DNA of 64,000 nt, taken from Psettodes erumei (taxonomy: Eukaryota; Chordata; Actinopteri; Pleuronectiformes; Psettodidae). Positions 1 to 12,300 of the stretch are shown here, in pieces. The number at the start of each line of letters is the position of its first letter. Position 1 is the stretch's first letter. The stretch lies in NCBI GenBank assembly GCA_016785225.1, contig JAFBJZ010000772.1:1550001-1614000 (forward strand). Reading direction: 5' to 3'. The notes beneath the pieces were generated by a model. It did no database searches. It was not told the DNA's origin and saw only the letters and a program-made list of their open reading frames with translations. The translations under genes were made by a program, and so were the position numbers.

Positions 1-1277
1 GCGCGCAGGTGTAACCCCACACAATATCTTACAAGTACATAGCACTTTGTTTTAGTTTTTTTGATCAATACTGCACTGAAACCAAGTGCCGCTCCTCCTT
101 AATGGAACACTTGTCGTTTTACATGAACACTTTATTTAATAAAGCGATTAAGGCAGGATTTCTTCATGAAAGTAAACTTTTCTTCCGCTGTCCTGGAGGG
201 TGAATGCTCAGGATATTTCCACATTATTGCATTTAGAAATAACGTGTTATATGGGCCTGGTGAAACTGATTTTAAAACAAATAAGAGGCCAACTGTTGCA
301 GCCTTCCAACGCCTTGTAAACGCACTCCGACGTGTTTTGAGTCGAAAAAGATTTGATCGCAGGCCGCACCAGCTTGCTGTGACTGTAAACGACAGCAGAT
401 CAAAGCTACAGATAACAACTTACTGATTCGGAAAGATAAGATAGAACAAAAGTCGCTTTGTTACTGTAGTCTCGAGAAAAGGAAGCATGTGCGCCGCTAA
501 TGCGGAATACACCAGGTGATGGCCTAAAATACACAGTACGAACGACGCAGACGAAATGACAAATTCATTTAACCATGGCTGATTTTAGAGACGTGTTGAC
601 AACAGTACGTTTTTGAAAAAAAAAAAGTTTTTAAAACTTTTCTCCAAGCCTTCTTCTACCAGTAGTCTCTAACATTCATTCTTTGCACACTAAAAAAGGG
701 GTCAAAAGAAAGTTTGGCTGCAGGGAAACTCCTTCAAAGCAGCAGAGGTTGTCCCACTGAACATGTTGGCTTTTTTTTCACCCATTCAGCATTACATAAC
801 AGACCAAAGGCGTTCTTTTTCCTGCCTTTCTCGTTCCCAGACGTACTTTAATCGCGTGCATAAAAAAGGGGGTGGGGTGAATATGGGTCAGCAGGTTAGG
901 AGTGTCTCAAAGTCAGACTTGTGAAAAGAGAAATCAATCCACGAAGCCTCCCGGACTGCTACCTGTCGTTGCCCCGGCGATTACATAAGTGCTCAGGCTG
1001 AGCCAGCCCACAAAGTCACAGCTTCCCCCTCGCTGGTGCACAGAAATACTCGGCGGAGTGGAGTTGTTCTTTCCTTTCTCTCTTTCTTTAATTTGAGCCA
1101 CCGCCGTGATTGCGGCGGAGCGGGCGAACTCTTATGCGGGGAGAGTGTAACAGATCCGCGGTGGTGATTTCTGCTCTCGGTCGCGCGCCTGTTTATGGCT
1201 AAACCTGTTACATAACCAGCTTACATTCCACATTCACCATATCACACTCTAAATATACCCTTGCGCGCAGGAAGAGA

Positions 1278-1316
1278 GCGCGCGCACGCACACACACACA
1301 CACACACAAACACACG
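1278..1316. repeat. (CG)/(CA)n microsatellite
   Basis: A CG-alternating run passes directly into about ten CA units and then a short interrupted CA tail. It is an alternating purine-pyrimidine tract inside rora intron 1. Open frames across it are repeat artefacts. Confidence 0.85.
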
Positions 1317-2145
1317 TTTAAAAAAAAACAACCCGTGCAATGAATTAATTGTCCACGTCCACGCCGTTCGCCTCGCCGCCGCGTGTGCACGACAACTTGC
1401 CGAGAATCGGCAGAGAAATCACTGTTTCTGCGAACTTGGACGAGCCCGGCTCGCCTGTACTGGAGACAGCCGAGAGGGGGTGTGGTTAAATACTGTCTGT
1501 ACTGTACAACATGGACGGGACGCTGCTGGATGAATCAATGTAAAAATGAACTCTCGTCTCCAGCAGCAATGCGCACACGCACTTTTGACGGGGGCACCGA
1601 CAACAACTGTGCGGGGTATTTTTTTTGTAATTGTGCGATCATGTGAAGGTTTAGTGGGGGGTGGGGTGGTGGGGATAAATAATAAAAAAAAAGCCCTACA
1701 GCGCCTTCATGCTTTGCAATGGTGTTTTTTTTTAGAGCTGGCGCTAAACAAATTCCAGCTGCTGGGGCGTCTCTTTTTCTCTCTTTTTTGCACACAGGAC
1801 TAGCCGAAATCAGTTAGCTGGAAACGTAGAAATGAAGGCAGACGGCGCCGCGCGCTGCACCGGGAACAGCGGAGGAAACGTCCCCGTATACAAAGGAGAA
1901 CGGCGGCTGATCCGTAAACTAGCCCCCGCAGTTTCCAAAAAGTTCACTTTTTTTGTGCCACAATATCGCGTCGCTCCGGCCAGACCGGCCTGTCCCCCTT
2001 CTGCGGCGCGGACACGAAAAGCTCCTGCCGCTTAGTTTTCAAGTTGCTGGGTGAACTGATTTATGTTGCAGTCAGAGTAAATATGACATCTGTGACCGTA
2101 TCACCCCCCTATGATTTGAGCTGTCAGTAGAGCCTGAACACCAGT

Positions 2146-2210
2146 AACACACACACACGCATGCACATACACACATACACACACGCACGCACGCACGCAC
2201 GCACGCACAC
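2146..2210. repeat. compound (CA)n / (CACG)n microsatellite
   Basis: CA units are followed by about seven ACGC/CACG tetranucleotide units. The tract sits about 230 bp inside rora intron 1 from the exon 1 donor. It is likely to vary in length between individuals. Confidence 0.85.
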
Positions 2211-2435
2211 CGAGGCACTAATTACAACCGAACGGCAGAAAAGCCGCGATGGTACTAAATTAAAAAAGCCGTGTCACTGTGGTTGGGTGAATTTAGACAG
2301 CGTGCGGTTATTTATGGGGAAGCCATTTAATTTATTTTTAAGTTTCATTTGAAATAATAAGCATCGATCCGTCTTCATATCTTCCACAGTAAAATAAAAA
2401 AGGAGGAGGGGGAAAGCGAGACGCGGTCCGCTTAC

Positions 2436-2589
2436 CTCTGTTGGTGCTGGAGCAGGTCTGCCTTCGAACCGGGGCTGGATGGTCCGCTTTCCGGAGCGTC
2501 TCCAGGTTTACCGGGGTTTCCCTGACCGGGGTAGCCGGCTCCGAGGCGCTGTTGCCCGGGTCGCTCGCTGGATCTGGAGGGGACTCCAT
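2436..2589 (-). CDS. rora: rora first coding exon (RORalpha, isoform-1-type N-terminus), partial gene
   Basis: This exon encodes the first 51 residues, plus one base of the next codon, of retinoic-acid-receptor-related orphan receptor alpha. RORalpha is a nuclear receptor that binds RORE sites as a monomer and acts in the circadian clock, cerebellar development and metabolism. The reading begins MESPPDP and contains RETPVN and PAPVRRQ followed by CSSTNRG. This aligns with the human isoform-1 segments RETPLN, PAPVRRQ and YSSTSRG. The zinc-finger DNA-binding domain lies in later exons outside the window. The start is supported by A at -3, G at +4, and an in-frame TAA eight codons upstream (2611-2613). 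The exon ends at 2436 directly before GTAAG (2431-2435), so the intron is phase 1, splitting the Gly codon as expected at the end of this segment. Open frame beyond the donor is intronic. Whether this is the teleost a or b duplicate cannot be told from 51 residues. Confidence 0.93.
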
Positions 2590-3340
2590 GTTGAATTTCA
2601 GATTTACCGCTTAACTACCGCTAACGCTTAAAACTAATTCTGTGCGATCTGCGAGCTCCGGCGCTACGCCTCGCTATCTAATTTAGACTAGAAGTAAGAA
2701 ATGAGAAATGCGAGTGTGTCTAGGTGGTGGGTGTGTAGGTCTGATTGTCCACTAGCAGCGCTAGTGAGAGCTCCAGTCATGCACACTGAGAAGGGAGAGG
2801 TTGTCAATAGCCGAAGAATAGATGTAGGCCTGAAAGTAATCCACGCCGATCGAACCCTTCGCGGTTTCACATGGCAACGGATATATTTTTAATTACCGTC
2901 CGGCCCTGTTCGGCGGCTCCCCGCGCCCGTGTATAATCTCAGCTACAAGTTGGGCAAACTGTGACGCTACCACCTATAGGCTGCTGCTAAAACGTGAAAC
3001 TGAAGAGCGGCCAAAAATGGTCAAAATACATCATCAGTGACATGCAGTTGCATCAGTGCGCGATCCGAACCATTTCGTGCGGCTATTAAACAGGCAATAA
3101 TGGGTTTATCTTAAAACACTCATCCCGGGGTTATTTATTATCATTAGTATTTCGCTCCAGCTACCAATTTCTCCCTGCTAAAAAAAAAGAAGAATGGTCA
3201 CTTTCATCCCCATCATCGTCAATGACATGTATGTCAGCAGTTTTTACGGTCAAAAGCCGCGGACGTGCGGGAGTTAACGTATTCGCAGCACATTCCTTCA
3301 CTGTGCACGTCCTCCCTGGCTGCAGCGTGTATACTGTAAC
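2590..3340 (-). promoter_or_regulatory. rora: rora 5' leader and CpG-rich promoter region
   Basis: This is the DNA immediately upstream of the rora start codon, and it must hold the 5'UTR and probably the core promoter of this isoform. CpG density is high at about 2600-2670, 2840-2960 and 3240-3320. A GC-box-like GGGCGCGGGG lies on the minus strand near 2920-2930. No canonical TATA box is placed convincingly. An imperfect dyad, CACTAGC and GCTAGTG with a 3-base loop, lies at 2750-2766. The transcription start cannot be fixed from sequence alone. Confidence 0.6.
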
Positions 3341-3437
3341 AATCTGTGGACTGCTCCTCAACTATAAAACAACTTTCATGTCGGAGGATTCAAACGAGGG
3401 GCGGTGCAGAGCGTCCTTCATTATTTTCATCACAACT

Positions 3438-3506
3438 ACCACCACCACCACCACCATCCTCCTCCTCCTCCTCATCCTCATCATCATCATCATCATCATC
3501 ATCATC
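3438..3506. repeat. compound trinucleotide microsatellite (ACC)n-(TCC)n-(TCA)n
   Basis: About six ACC units, then about five TCC units, then about nine or ten TCA units run almost without interruption. On the rora sense strand the last block reads (ATG)n/(TGA)n. It lies 849-917 bp upstream of the rora start codon. Polyserine, polymethionine and polyvaline open frames here are artefacts of the repeat. Confidence 0.9.
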
Positions 3507-3604
3507 CCCTCCACCGTGCTGTGGGAGGAGCAGACCGCGTTTCTAAGTAATATTCTGGATCTGATAAAAGGACGCTTCCCTCTCTCCTTCACAGAATAAC
3601 CTCT

Positions 3605-3650
3605 GCGTGAGTGCGTGCGCGCGCGTGTGCGTGTGCATGTGCGCGCGTGC
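3605..3650. repeat. alternating GC/GT purine-pyrimidine tract
   Basis: A 46-bp run of GT, GC and CG alternation, with a few interruptions, lies about 1 kb upstream of the rora start codon. Such tracts can adopt Z-form DNA, but there is no direct evidence for that here. Confidence 0.6.
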
Positions 3651-4675
3651 CTGGTGAAAGTGAGTATCGACGGCAGTTTGGAGGGAGTTAAAGATACGGC
3701 ATGGCTGCAGCGTGTGCGGCTGGCATCAGACGTCACTCTGGCAAGCCCCGGCAATTACAAACACCACGCTTCATAAAAGGAAGGAGAGAAAAAAAGAAGA
3801 AAAAAAAAAGCCCACCACGCTTCCTGCATGTGATCAGCGGGCAGGCTGCGAGGTGGAACCCCGCCCTCTTCAAAGCGGTGCACGTGGACTTTGACATGCG
3901 CATGCCCTCTCAGTACAGAGCCAGACTGCTGATTGACAAGGCAGCCACAGCGAGAAAAAAGAAAATCTAAAAAAATAAAAAATTAAAAAACAGTATGCCA
4001 TAACGAAATTAATATATAAAACGACCAGTATCTCTTTGAACACAACTGTATTTCTGTCAGCGTTTAAATATTCATTATGAATGCATGCAAATGTATGAAG
4101 ATCAACATCTCGACATGTAACACACAACAGTGGTTTTACATATCGACCTCAAAACTGACTGAAGTCTGCCAACAAACACAAACAAGTTCACTGAACTTGC
4201 TTGAAACAAAGTATACAACTATACCACATTTTTTCCAATGGCTTCTTTCATAGATCACATAAGTGAAACTTGCTGTGATGAGGAATGGAAGTTGTTCTGT
4301 TTGCTATTCCCTTTTTGCCACTTTAAAATGGCCCTAAGCATTCACCTGAACGCTCATTGGCTGCATTTGCATACAGCGGCTGAGGAATTTGAATGCAACA
4401 CACTGTAAACTGACAGAAGTGAAAGTAAAGGACTTTCAGTGGAGTGCTGCATTACTGCTGTGTCCTCATTTCACAAAAACTGACCCCACGCCATGTTACT
4501 GTGACTCTCTGACGTCTGTCAGTGCATCATTCACATGACGAAAAATAACCACAATAATAATCTTTTTCATGCTTCCATGGCGAGGTATCTCACCAACGAG
4601 AGCGCGATATAACATTTGGAGCCGGAAGGAATCTCTCGCCGCCACCCTTAACCTTTACCCCTGAAAAACACAAGC

Positions 4676-4870
4676 ACACGCCTGCACGTGCATGCGCGCC
4701 CGGGCTTCTGATTCAACCGTTCACGGCGCACGTGTTCGAGATTAGGATGGGAAAAGCATGCTCTATTTTGCATCCAGAGGTGATAGCGCCATGTAAATAC
4801 ACAAACAAGCACAGCGTAAGCGCGCACGCTCAGACCAACGCGCTGCCCCGCGTTTAAGCCGAGAGGATGC
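4676..4870. promoter_or_regulatory. CpG-rich block with two CACGTG E-boxes
   Basis: Two perfect CACGTG palindromes at 4685-4690 and 4729-4734 are separated by 38 bp within a GC-rich block about 2.1 kb upstream of the rora start codon. A third CACGTG lies at 3881-3886. CACGTG is bound by CLOCK/BMAL, USF and MYC-type factors. The motif also occurs by chance in CpG-rich DNA, so a link to clock control of rora is inference. Confidence 0.4.
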
Positions 4871-6079
4871 GAGGACAGGTTTCGACGCTGCCGGTTTAAT
4901 TTCTGAGTTAAAATGAATTATGCTGCTGTCACTTAGTTGAGCAGGGGAAGGATGTGGCGGATGTGAAGCGAGTAGAGTAAGCATGCCTGCCCGTGTTTAA
5001 AAATGATTGATTAAGCTGACACCGGCTCAGGGGTGCAACACCGCTCTATTTTTCTCCCTCATTATGTAAGGCTATATTTCAAATCAGGAGTGCACTGGAG
5101 GAAGACACCACAGACACCAGACAGGACACCCTTCAAATAAAAAGTTTATCAGACAACAGCCAAGGAGACTGATGAGTTTCCCCTCTAATCTTGTCTTGGG
5201 GAGCGGCGATAGAAAAGAAGAGGAAGAAGAAGTGTGTTTGTCAGAGGACGCTGCGATCTTTCCACCAAACACAGTAAAATCCAGTCGGCCATGTGCGCTT
5301 CACACTGACTCTACAGTTCATTTGGGGCGTTTGTTTTCAAACTGACCTCACAGTCAGACAGAGTATGGAAGGTCACATGTTAGCTATGAATTTTTAATGA
5401 GGTATACTTTTCTTCAGAAAAGATAAGTTCAGCCGTGTTTATTTTATTTATTTTTTTAAAAACCCTCATTAATTCAGATGAGATGCAAATATGTTGCTCA
5501 TAATTTAAAACAGCTATATAAAAGCTCACGCCATGAAATTTTAACAGTGTGAAATGTACCCTCCCTCCTTGCTCCGCGCCAGTTGTCTGTTTGAACAGCA
5601 GGAACCAAAATCTGAATCCTCAGAATGACACTTTTGTTTCATGCGGACATGGTGACACATCTTTGTTGCCTTACAAATCGGACATCAGAACCCGAGCCCG
5701 GCAAACACGCCGCTCTTTGCATGCTCACGCAGTGCAGAGTGCCAGGCCGTAATGAAAGAGACATATTAATGGCCTTTCACTTATTCATGCGTCGGAAATG
5801 AAGAGGCACAGTCACATTTTGAAACGGTTGACAGAATAAAGAGCCAGCGTTGGGGAAATGATTGTATTTATGATTTCACTCTGACACATGAGGGTATCAA
5901 GAGAGAGACGGAGTGACACATTTCTGACAGTTCAAAGTGTTAAATGATATGATGTATGGCAACATGCTGGAGCGCGGGGGGCACCCGCTCTTATACGTTT
6001 CCACTTTAAGAGTCGGCGCCTCTCTGCCGCAGACCCTGGGAGGTGGCTGAAAAGGATGTTATTTCAGCACATATGTAAA
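4871..6079. other. upstream intergenic DNA, no gene seen
   Basis: This is mixed-composition DNA without a convincing coding exon on either strand. It contains a TGATTGAT PBX/HOX-like word near 5004 and an ATGCAAAT octamer near 5483. These suggest regulatory DNA but prove nothing. Confidence 0.4.
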
Positions 6080-6300
6080 GTACTGCATGCCGTACGCTAT
6101 GTACACGCGAGGCGCGGGAACGTAAGAGCGAAGCTGCAGCGCGGCCGCGCGGTCCACGGCGTTACGCTTTTGGGGTTTCCGCAGGTGAATCGCTTCGGTC
6201 CGGGCGCCTCGCCTCTCCCTGGAAGACACGGCTGCCGACAGCACCACCTAGCAGCGGCGCGTCCGCACACTCGGCTTCAGATTGCGTACGCATCACGCCT
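6080..6300. promoter_or_regulatory. isolated CpG-rich block with NotI palindrome
   Basis: The block has dense CpG and includes a perfect 12-bp palindrome at 6139-6150 that contains a NotI site. It is about 3.5 kb upstream of the rora start. It could be a shore or secondary island of the rora promoter, an alternative first exon or an enhancer. No splice donor inside it is decisive. A minus-strand AAG/GTGAGC word near 7031 is a possible donor for an upstream exon. Confidence 0.4.
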
Positions 6301-9300
6301 GCAGTTCATTTATGTATGAGGGGGAATATTTTCAGCATGCGAGATAACAAGTGAACACCGTTTCCTATGGGGTTTTTTTTTTCAGGGTCATATTAGCGAG
6401 AAAATAGAAGTGGTAACGTTGCCTCCGCTCTGCCTTTTCCACATCAAAAGCAGCAGTGACATTGAGATTTTTACGCCGATACTTTATCATTTGATCTTGA
6501 TTCTTGAAGATTTATGCATTTGAGGCAGCTAAGTGATTTCAGCAGCAATTGCAGGCTACAAAATAAATAGCGATGTTAATTAGGCTGCGGATGACTTTTT
6601 ACTTTTTTTAACAGTCTGACTGCGTGCTGAGGGATCTTGGTCACAAAAGCATGAAATCAACACGGCGCTAGTTGTCGCACTGCACACATCCACGTCCGCT
6701 GACACGACAGTCAGAGAGTTATTCATTCATGCGGCCGGCAGTGGGCACATCACACCAAATAATCTTAAAAAGATAGCGAAAGAAGGGTCCTACAGCAGCG
6801 AAGAAATAACGATTGGTGGGCGAGAGCGAGTTCCTTTCTGTCAGGGCTGGAATTGACTCATGGCGTGTGAGTAGAGTTCATATGACTGGGGACCGGAATG
6901 ATTTTCTCAGTTAAAAATCAGGGGGTGAAAAATGGCGTGGTTATTTGTGCCTGACAGAAGTTAAGAGCTTTTCCCTGAGGCCCCCGCCGGCTCCCCACTG
7001 ACCGCAAGGCAGCCCTCTCCTCCGGCATCCGCTCACCTTGTGCGATCGCGCCTCGACACCGGCTGCTGGGACGGCACATCGCACAACCCCGCTGCTGCCG
7101 CTGCATGCATGCTGTCTGTGCATTCAGCGTAAGGGTTCCCTCCTTTTTTTTTTTTTTTTTTTAGCCGCACAAGTTTGCGAGGTCAAGGTTTTGCACCCGG
7201 GGTAATTAGCGGTGTAATTTCTGCTCCGTTCTGGAGCTCATCGGAGATTCCTGTGTGGCACGCACGGGTCCCACAGGAAGACATCAAAGCAGCGTCTGGG
7301 GACGGAGCATCTCGCCTGTTTATGCTTTAAAGGTTCACAGGAGAGAAAGCAACGCCGCATCCAGGATGAAATATTACATATGGACCCGTAACCGCAAACG
7401 CACGTTGACGAGACGAGCTGCTGGCAGTTCGTCCGTGCCATCCGCTGCACCCGTTAAAGGCTCAGGCCAGAATAACGACAACATGCTGGAAACTGCCGTG
7501 TCAACGGAAAGGTGTCGTATGAATGACATGCAAAGAGGCCTTTATTAATATACAGCTCAGACGCGTTCAGCCATCGATTCGGTGGAGACGAACATGCTAG
7601 CAGAAAACCTGCGCGGAGCCCAATCTGCAGCTCCTGCGTTACGGCAAACATGATTTCGACTCGTCAGTCAACAAAGCAGCACGGTCGCCAGCCTTCGCTG
7701 CTGAACGCGACGATGAAAACAAGACAACGGCACACTGCCTGCCTGATCCTATCTGACAATCTTGGCCCAGTCGACGATACTGTGCGGTCTCTGATGTTGG
7801 GCGGCTGCTAATTTAGCCTTTAGCTCCATGGTACCGTAAATCACAACACTCAGGAAGACAAATGTCAGAACACATGTTGCCAGACTGTGTCTTTGAGCAG
7901 AAGATTCCTTTAATTGGGTGTGCAGGGACCGGGTCCAATCCCCAGCACTCTCCTCCTCTTCCTCCTTCCTCACTCTCCCTCTCTCCTCGCCTCTCTCGAC
8001 ATACTAACAAAAGGCAGACAGATGAAAAAGACGGCGCCAACCCATCCCTACTTTGTGCCATTATAGAACAGACGCACCAGGGGTAAAGAGGTACGATGCT
8101 GAACATCAAGGAGAGCTTTATATAACTCCCTTTTTATTCGCCTTGTTTCATGTTTATTTTACTTCTTCAAGCTATCATGTCTGATTGACACAGCTCGCTG
8201 TCATAACAGCCATTATTCATCGAACCAGCTTATGGAATACAGTGATAGCTTCTGGATATATTTGTCTGAGTTTAGGAAAATGTGTAAAGAATCAAAAATG
8301 CTCTCCAAAGTATGTTCGGTGTCATCTCATCATCAGTGTTATGATTCCACCCTTCCCCTTCCTCCGCTCACGCACACTCTGAACTTCAGCAGAGGGAATA
8401 GAGATCATAAAGAATAGATATTCAAAGGCTTTAACACAAAAAGACTTTCCTCAAAGCCTGCCTCTCTCTGGATCCGCTGGGCGAGGGAGGGTGAAATGTC
8501 CACACAGAAAAAACGGGGGAAAAAAAAAAAAAATCACAGGGCTCAAGTCAAAAGAAGTCATTTTAATTCTGTTAAAATTTATGTTTCGCAATTTAGACAT
8601 CATTAGCTTTTAAGCAGCAAATGTTTATTTCATCGTTTGCTGCCAGATCTCAAAGTGTGTACAAACGTGAAATTAACAGTTTCGCCAACACAGAAGGTTA
8701 CATGCATGCTTGAACCCCCCCTCATCTTAACGCACACTGTGAAAAGAAAATCATTTAAAAAAAATTTTCAAAAAACTTCTGCAAGAGCAGGACCCAGTCC
8801 GCTCATTAGTACTAAGACCAACTAATAAAGCACAATCAAAGGTTGCAGGCGATCTAACAACCCCAGAGCAAGCTGAAACCTCTTCACATGGTATCTGGTT
8901 GCAAGGAAACTAACTGAACTTAAATACACCATAGGACCCCTGTTCGATTATCAAGCCCTGAGAAAACTGTGGAATAAATAATTAGTAAGAATAATATTTT
9001 ACATTTCTTGACTGTGAGCGGGAGTTAATGTGGTGGATTTATTTGTTCGGCGTGCGTTTGCTGGCCTCAGTTTGAGTGTCAGGCTGTGCCGATCGCAGGC
9101 TGCAGAAATTAAAATGCAGCCGTGATACAGCTGCAGGTGAAAGGAAGTCGAAAAACCAAATTAGGTATCGCACGTAAGATAGATGAAGCTGTTCCAAAAA
9201 AAAAAAAAAAATCATAGGCATCTTATATCATCACTTTCTCCCAGCAAAAACCGAGACTGGAATAATATCTTATTTTGGCTCCTCTGTGAGAAAAAGGGGA

Positions 9301-12300
9301 TCGGCAAGAATCTGCTACAGGAACTCGGCCCCCCGCCCCGTGGTGATGGCTCTGCTAACGAGTCAAGTTGAAGTTGACTTCCCTGTCCGTCCAGACTCCT
9401 TGCAACAAACACCTTGAAGGAATGGAGTCAAAGTCAGTTTTGTGTGTGTTCACATGCTTTTGCAAAACAAGATGTCGCACCGAAGTTGACCTTCGACCAT
9501 TTGGATACGAAATGTCATCGCTTCATCATTTTATCCTTTTAGAAAAACACTTTGGTCAAATTATTTGATACATTGCATATGAATTCCCTGAAGACATTTG
9601 AAACAAGCACAGAAACAAAGGCACGGGCAGACGACCGGCGACGACCGATGACCCGAAAACACAAATACTGTATGTGGTCAGACATAAAGGCCATCTTTCC
9701 ACGCTTCCACAGAAATAATTAGACTGTGATCCTCTGCAAAGTAACGTTCTGACACATCTACGGGCATCATTAGTTGAACCCATTGAAATGCCATCTGGGT
9801 AGCTACAGTATATTTGCGCTGGCTACCAGTCCATGTGGTCGAGCTTCATTTCTAAAGCCAACATCGATGTCGATATTTCAGAATTTTTAAAAAATCGGAT
9901 AACAATATAACACCTGGTCGTCTTTTTTAAAGAAATTCAAGAATGATTCAAGCGATTGTGATCTTGACATCCAGTATACATCACAACAGTTTTGCTTCAA
10001 GAATACAAAGATCCCGTTTTAGTTTTAAATGCAATAAATAATAGTGCTAGTGCTAGCTAATAGTGCTTCAATAATTACTCCAGATTTTACAGCCTATTAC
10101 GCAGTGCATGTTTATCACAAACGCAAACCCAGTGCTTTACTTTGCAAAGCCTGAAATACAAGGACTGATGCAACGTGTGTTGTGAGCCGTAAAATCTAAA
10201 CTACTTCATGTAATTGTAATCAAATACACTAGATTATGTCGAACTGCTGATTCTATGTAAATTGCAATGTGTGAATGTTGAATGTAGCGTTTCATTTCGA
10301 TTGGTCGTGTCATTATCCAAGCCGTTTCATAAGGTCCGTACAGGTGCCAACAGCAAACTAGTGTTTCAGACCACTGCTAATTATAATCAGCATATTGAAC
10401 TACATGAAACACCCCAAATTATTCCTACAAGCACTGACGTTAATTAAATTACAATATTTGTTTTGAACATGCTGGACGGAACGGTGCTGATGACAAATTT
10501 CCATAAACGGCCAGCCCGAGTCATGTGTAGAGCGTTGCAAACCCCGAGCACTGCAGAAACTCATATTTCCTGCAATCATCAGACATGTGATTCGCATCAT
10601 CTCTGTTTGTTTAGGCAAGGCCCGGCATGGCAGTGGGGAGCGATGGGCCGTGAGCTGCACAGCACCACTCTAATGAGCTGAGCTGGACGCAGACAAAGAG
10701 AGTCTGGACTCTGTTCACCATCTCTGCCCATTATCTGGCTGTGGTCCAGTACACAGAAATTAATCCCTGTTCCTTTTAGGGACCGCAGTTTCAAGTGCAT
10801 TGCTCTATCTGCAAAGGCTGTGTAAACTTTAATTAATATGCCTTAAATCAATATGACATTTACGGTGTAAAACTGTTGTCGAGCGCACAGTGCACTGATT
10901 TTACCTTCATGAAATCAGTTCACAGTAAAAAAAAAAAAAAACAGCCTTGAATGTAATACTAGGTGAATTTGAAGACTGGGATTCATATTAGCGGAGACTG
11001 AGCAAAAACACCTTGCAGAGTTTTTCAGCCACGATCATTAAAGCAACATCCAAACGTCAGCACTGCCACGTTAATACAAAGCAATCATATTTAGTATCAC
11101 ACTCTGTCTATTAACATGTCTGCATGTTAATAACTCACTCTTTGTTTTTTCCTCAGGTTGAAGTGCGACCAAACTGGAGGTTTTTTGGAAACAGCGTGGG
11201 TTGCTGAACAACAGCCTCAAATGCACCACCACTAAAATAGACAGCCTGTAAAGAAAATTACATGGAGACAACAGCCAAAGCTGTCGTTTTCCCCGAGGTT
11301 TTCTGAAGCCCGAATTGTTCACAGTAATGTTTGTCTTCAACAACAAAACAAGTCTCTTCTCCTTTTCCTCTGCGTTTTTTTTTTTTTTCTCCCCCAGACA
11401 GACCCCATAGTGAGCAGCAGGCACCTTTTATTGATCAACACAAAGTCCCAAATAAATGAGCGCGGAATGAGAGCCATGCTCCAGGGAGTTCAGGGGAGCC
11501 GGAGCTCCATAGGTTCCCATCAATTTTAATCACTCCGCTAATGAAGAGGCTCCTCTCTGTTGGGTGTCCATAACTCACGGTGCCAGGGCTACCTCCGCTG
11601 CCTCAATCAAACCATTTCTACACAGCCCGCTTTCTCCCCGCAACTCTAATGACCTTTTCAAAAAATAAACAATGCCTGCATTAACTGAGCTGAAAAATTG
11701 TCCGACGTGAATAGAAAAGTGAAGTGCTTTGCAAGAGCGGACGGACACGGGAGCGCGCGAGTTAATCAAGCTCGCTTCGAGACACAAAGCACTTCTGTTA
11801 TGAATTCACAATGAGTGAATCAAGATATTACAATAGGTTGAAATGGAAATGTTCTCAGGTGCGGCGATTAAACAGATTATTGTTCCTCGCAAAAACATTT
11901 ATTAGCCGTAGCAGAAAGTGATTATTTGATTTGAGGAAAACACTCTCGATTGATACACAATTATTTGCTAAAGGCTGAAATTATGCAGCCATAATGCACT
12001 CAGTGAACAAAAAGGGGGAAAGGGTTGGCAGATTTTCATTCAATTACTGTGGGTGATTCATGCGGCCATCGTTTTCACCTGGGCAAAGCTGCGTACTGCC
12101 AGATGTATATCATGTGCCGTTTGATGCATCTGTGTGCCGCCGCAAATTCCTTTTGTCTCCCGTGTGTCAATAAGTAAAACTTCAAGCCCACAAATATAAC
12201 TTTGAGAGATCTGGGCCTTTCTGAGGAGGAGCTCCCCATGCCACGATGGTGTGTAATCTCTCCCTCTCATCCCTTTTTTTTTTTTTTACCCTCCAAGTAT

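Larger units (their letters stand above)
1..2435 (-). other. rora: rora intron 1, promoter-proximal part
   Basis: This stretch lies just downstream, in the direction of transcription, of the rora exon 1 splice donor at 2431-2435, so it is the start of rora intron 1. The next rora exon is not in the window. I see no coding exon here. The 86-codon plus-strand frame at 166-426 has no recognisable domain and runs antisense to rora. The stretch is CpG-rich in patches (about 950-1200, 1370-1600 and 1820-2030), consistent with the downstream shoulder of a CpG-island promoter. It also carries two dinucleotide-type repeats, listed separately. Confidence 0.75.

Noticed and set aside
3346..3546. Frames with polyserine, polyisoleucine or polymethionine
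   Set aside because: Direct translations of the trinucleotide microsatellite.
7175..7190. AGGTCA half-sites as possible RORE autoregulatory sites (also near 22710, 25057, 38130 and 39413)
   Set aside because: None has the AT-rich 5' extension required for a good RORE.
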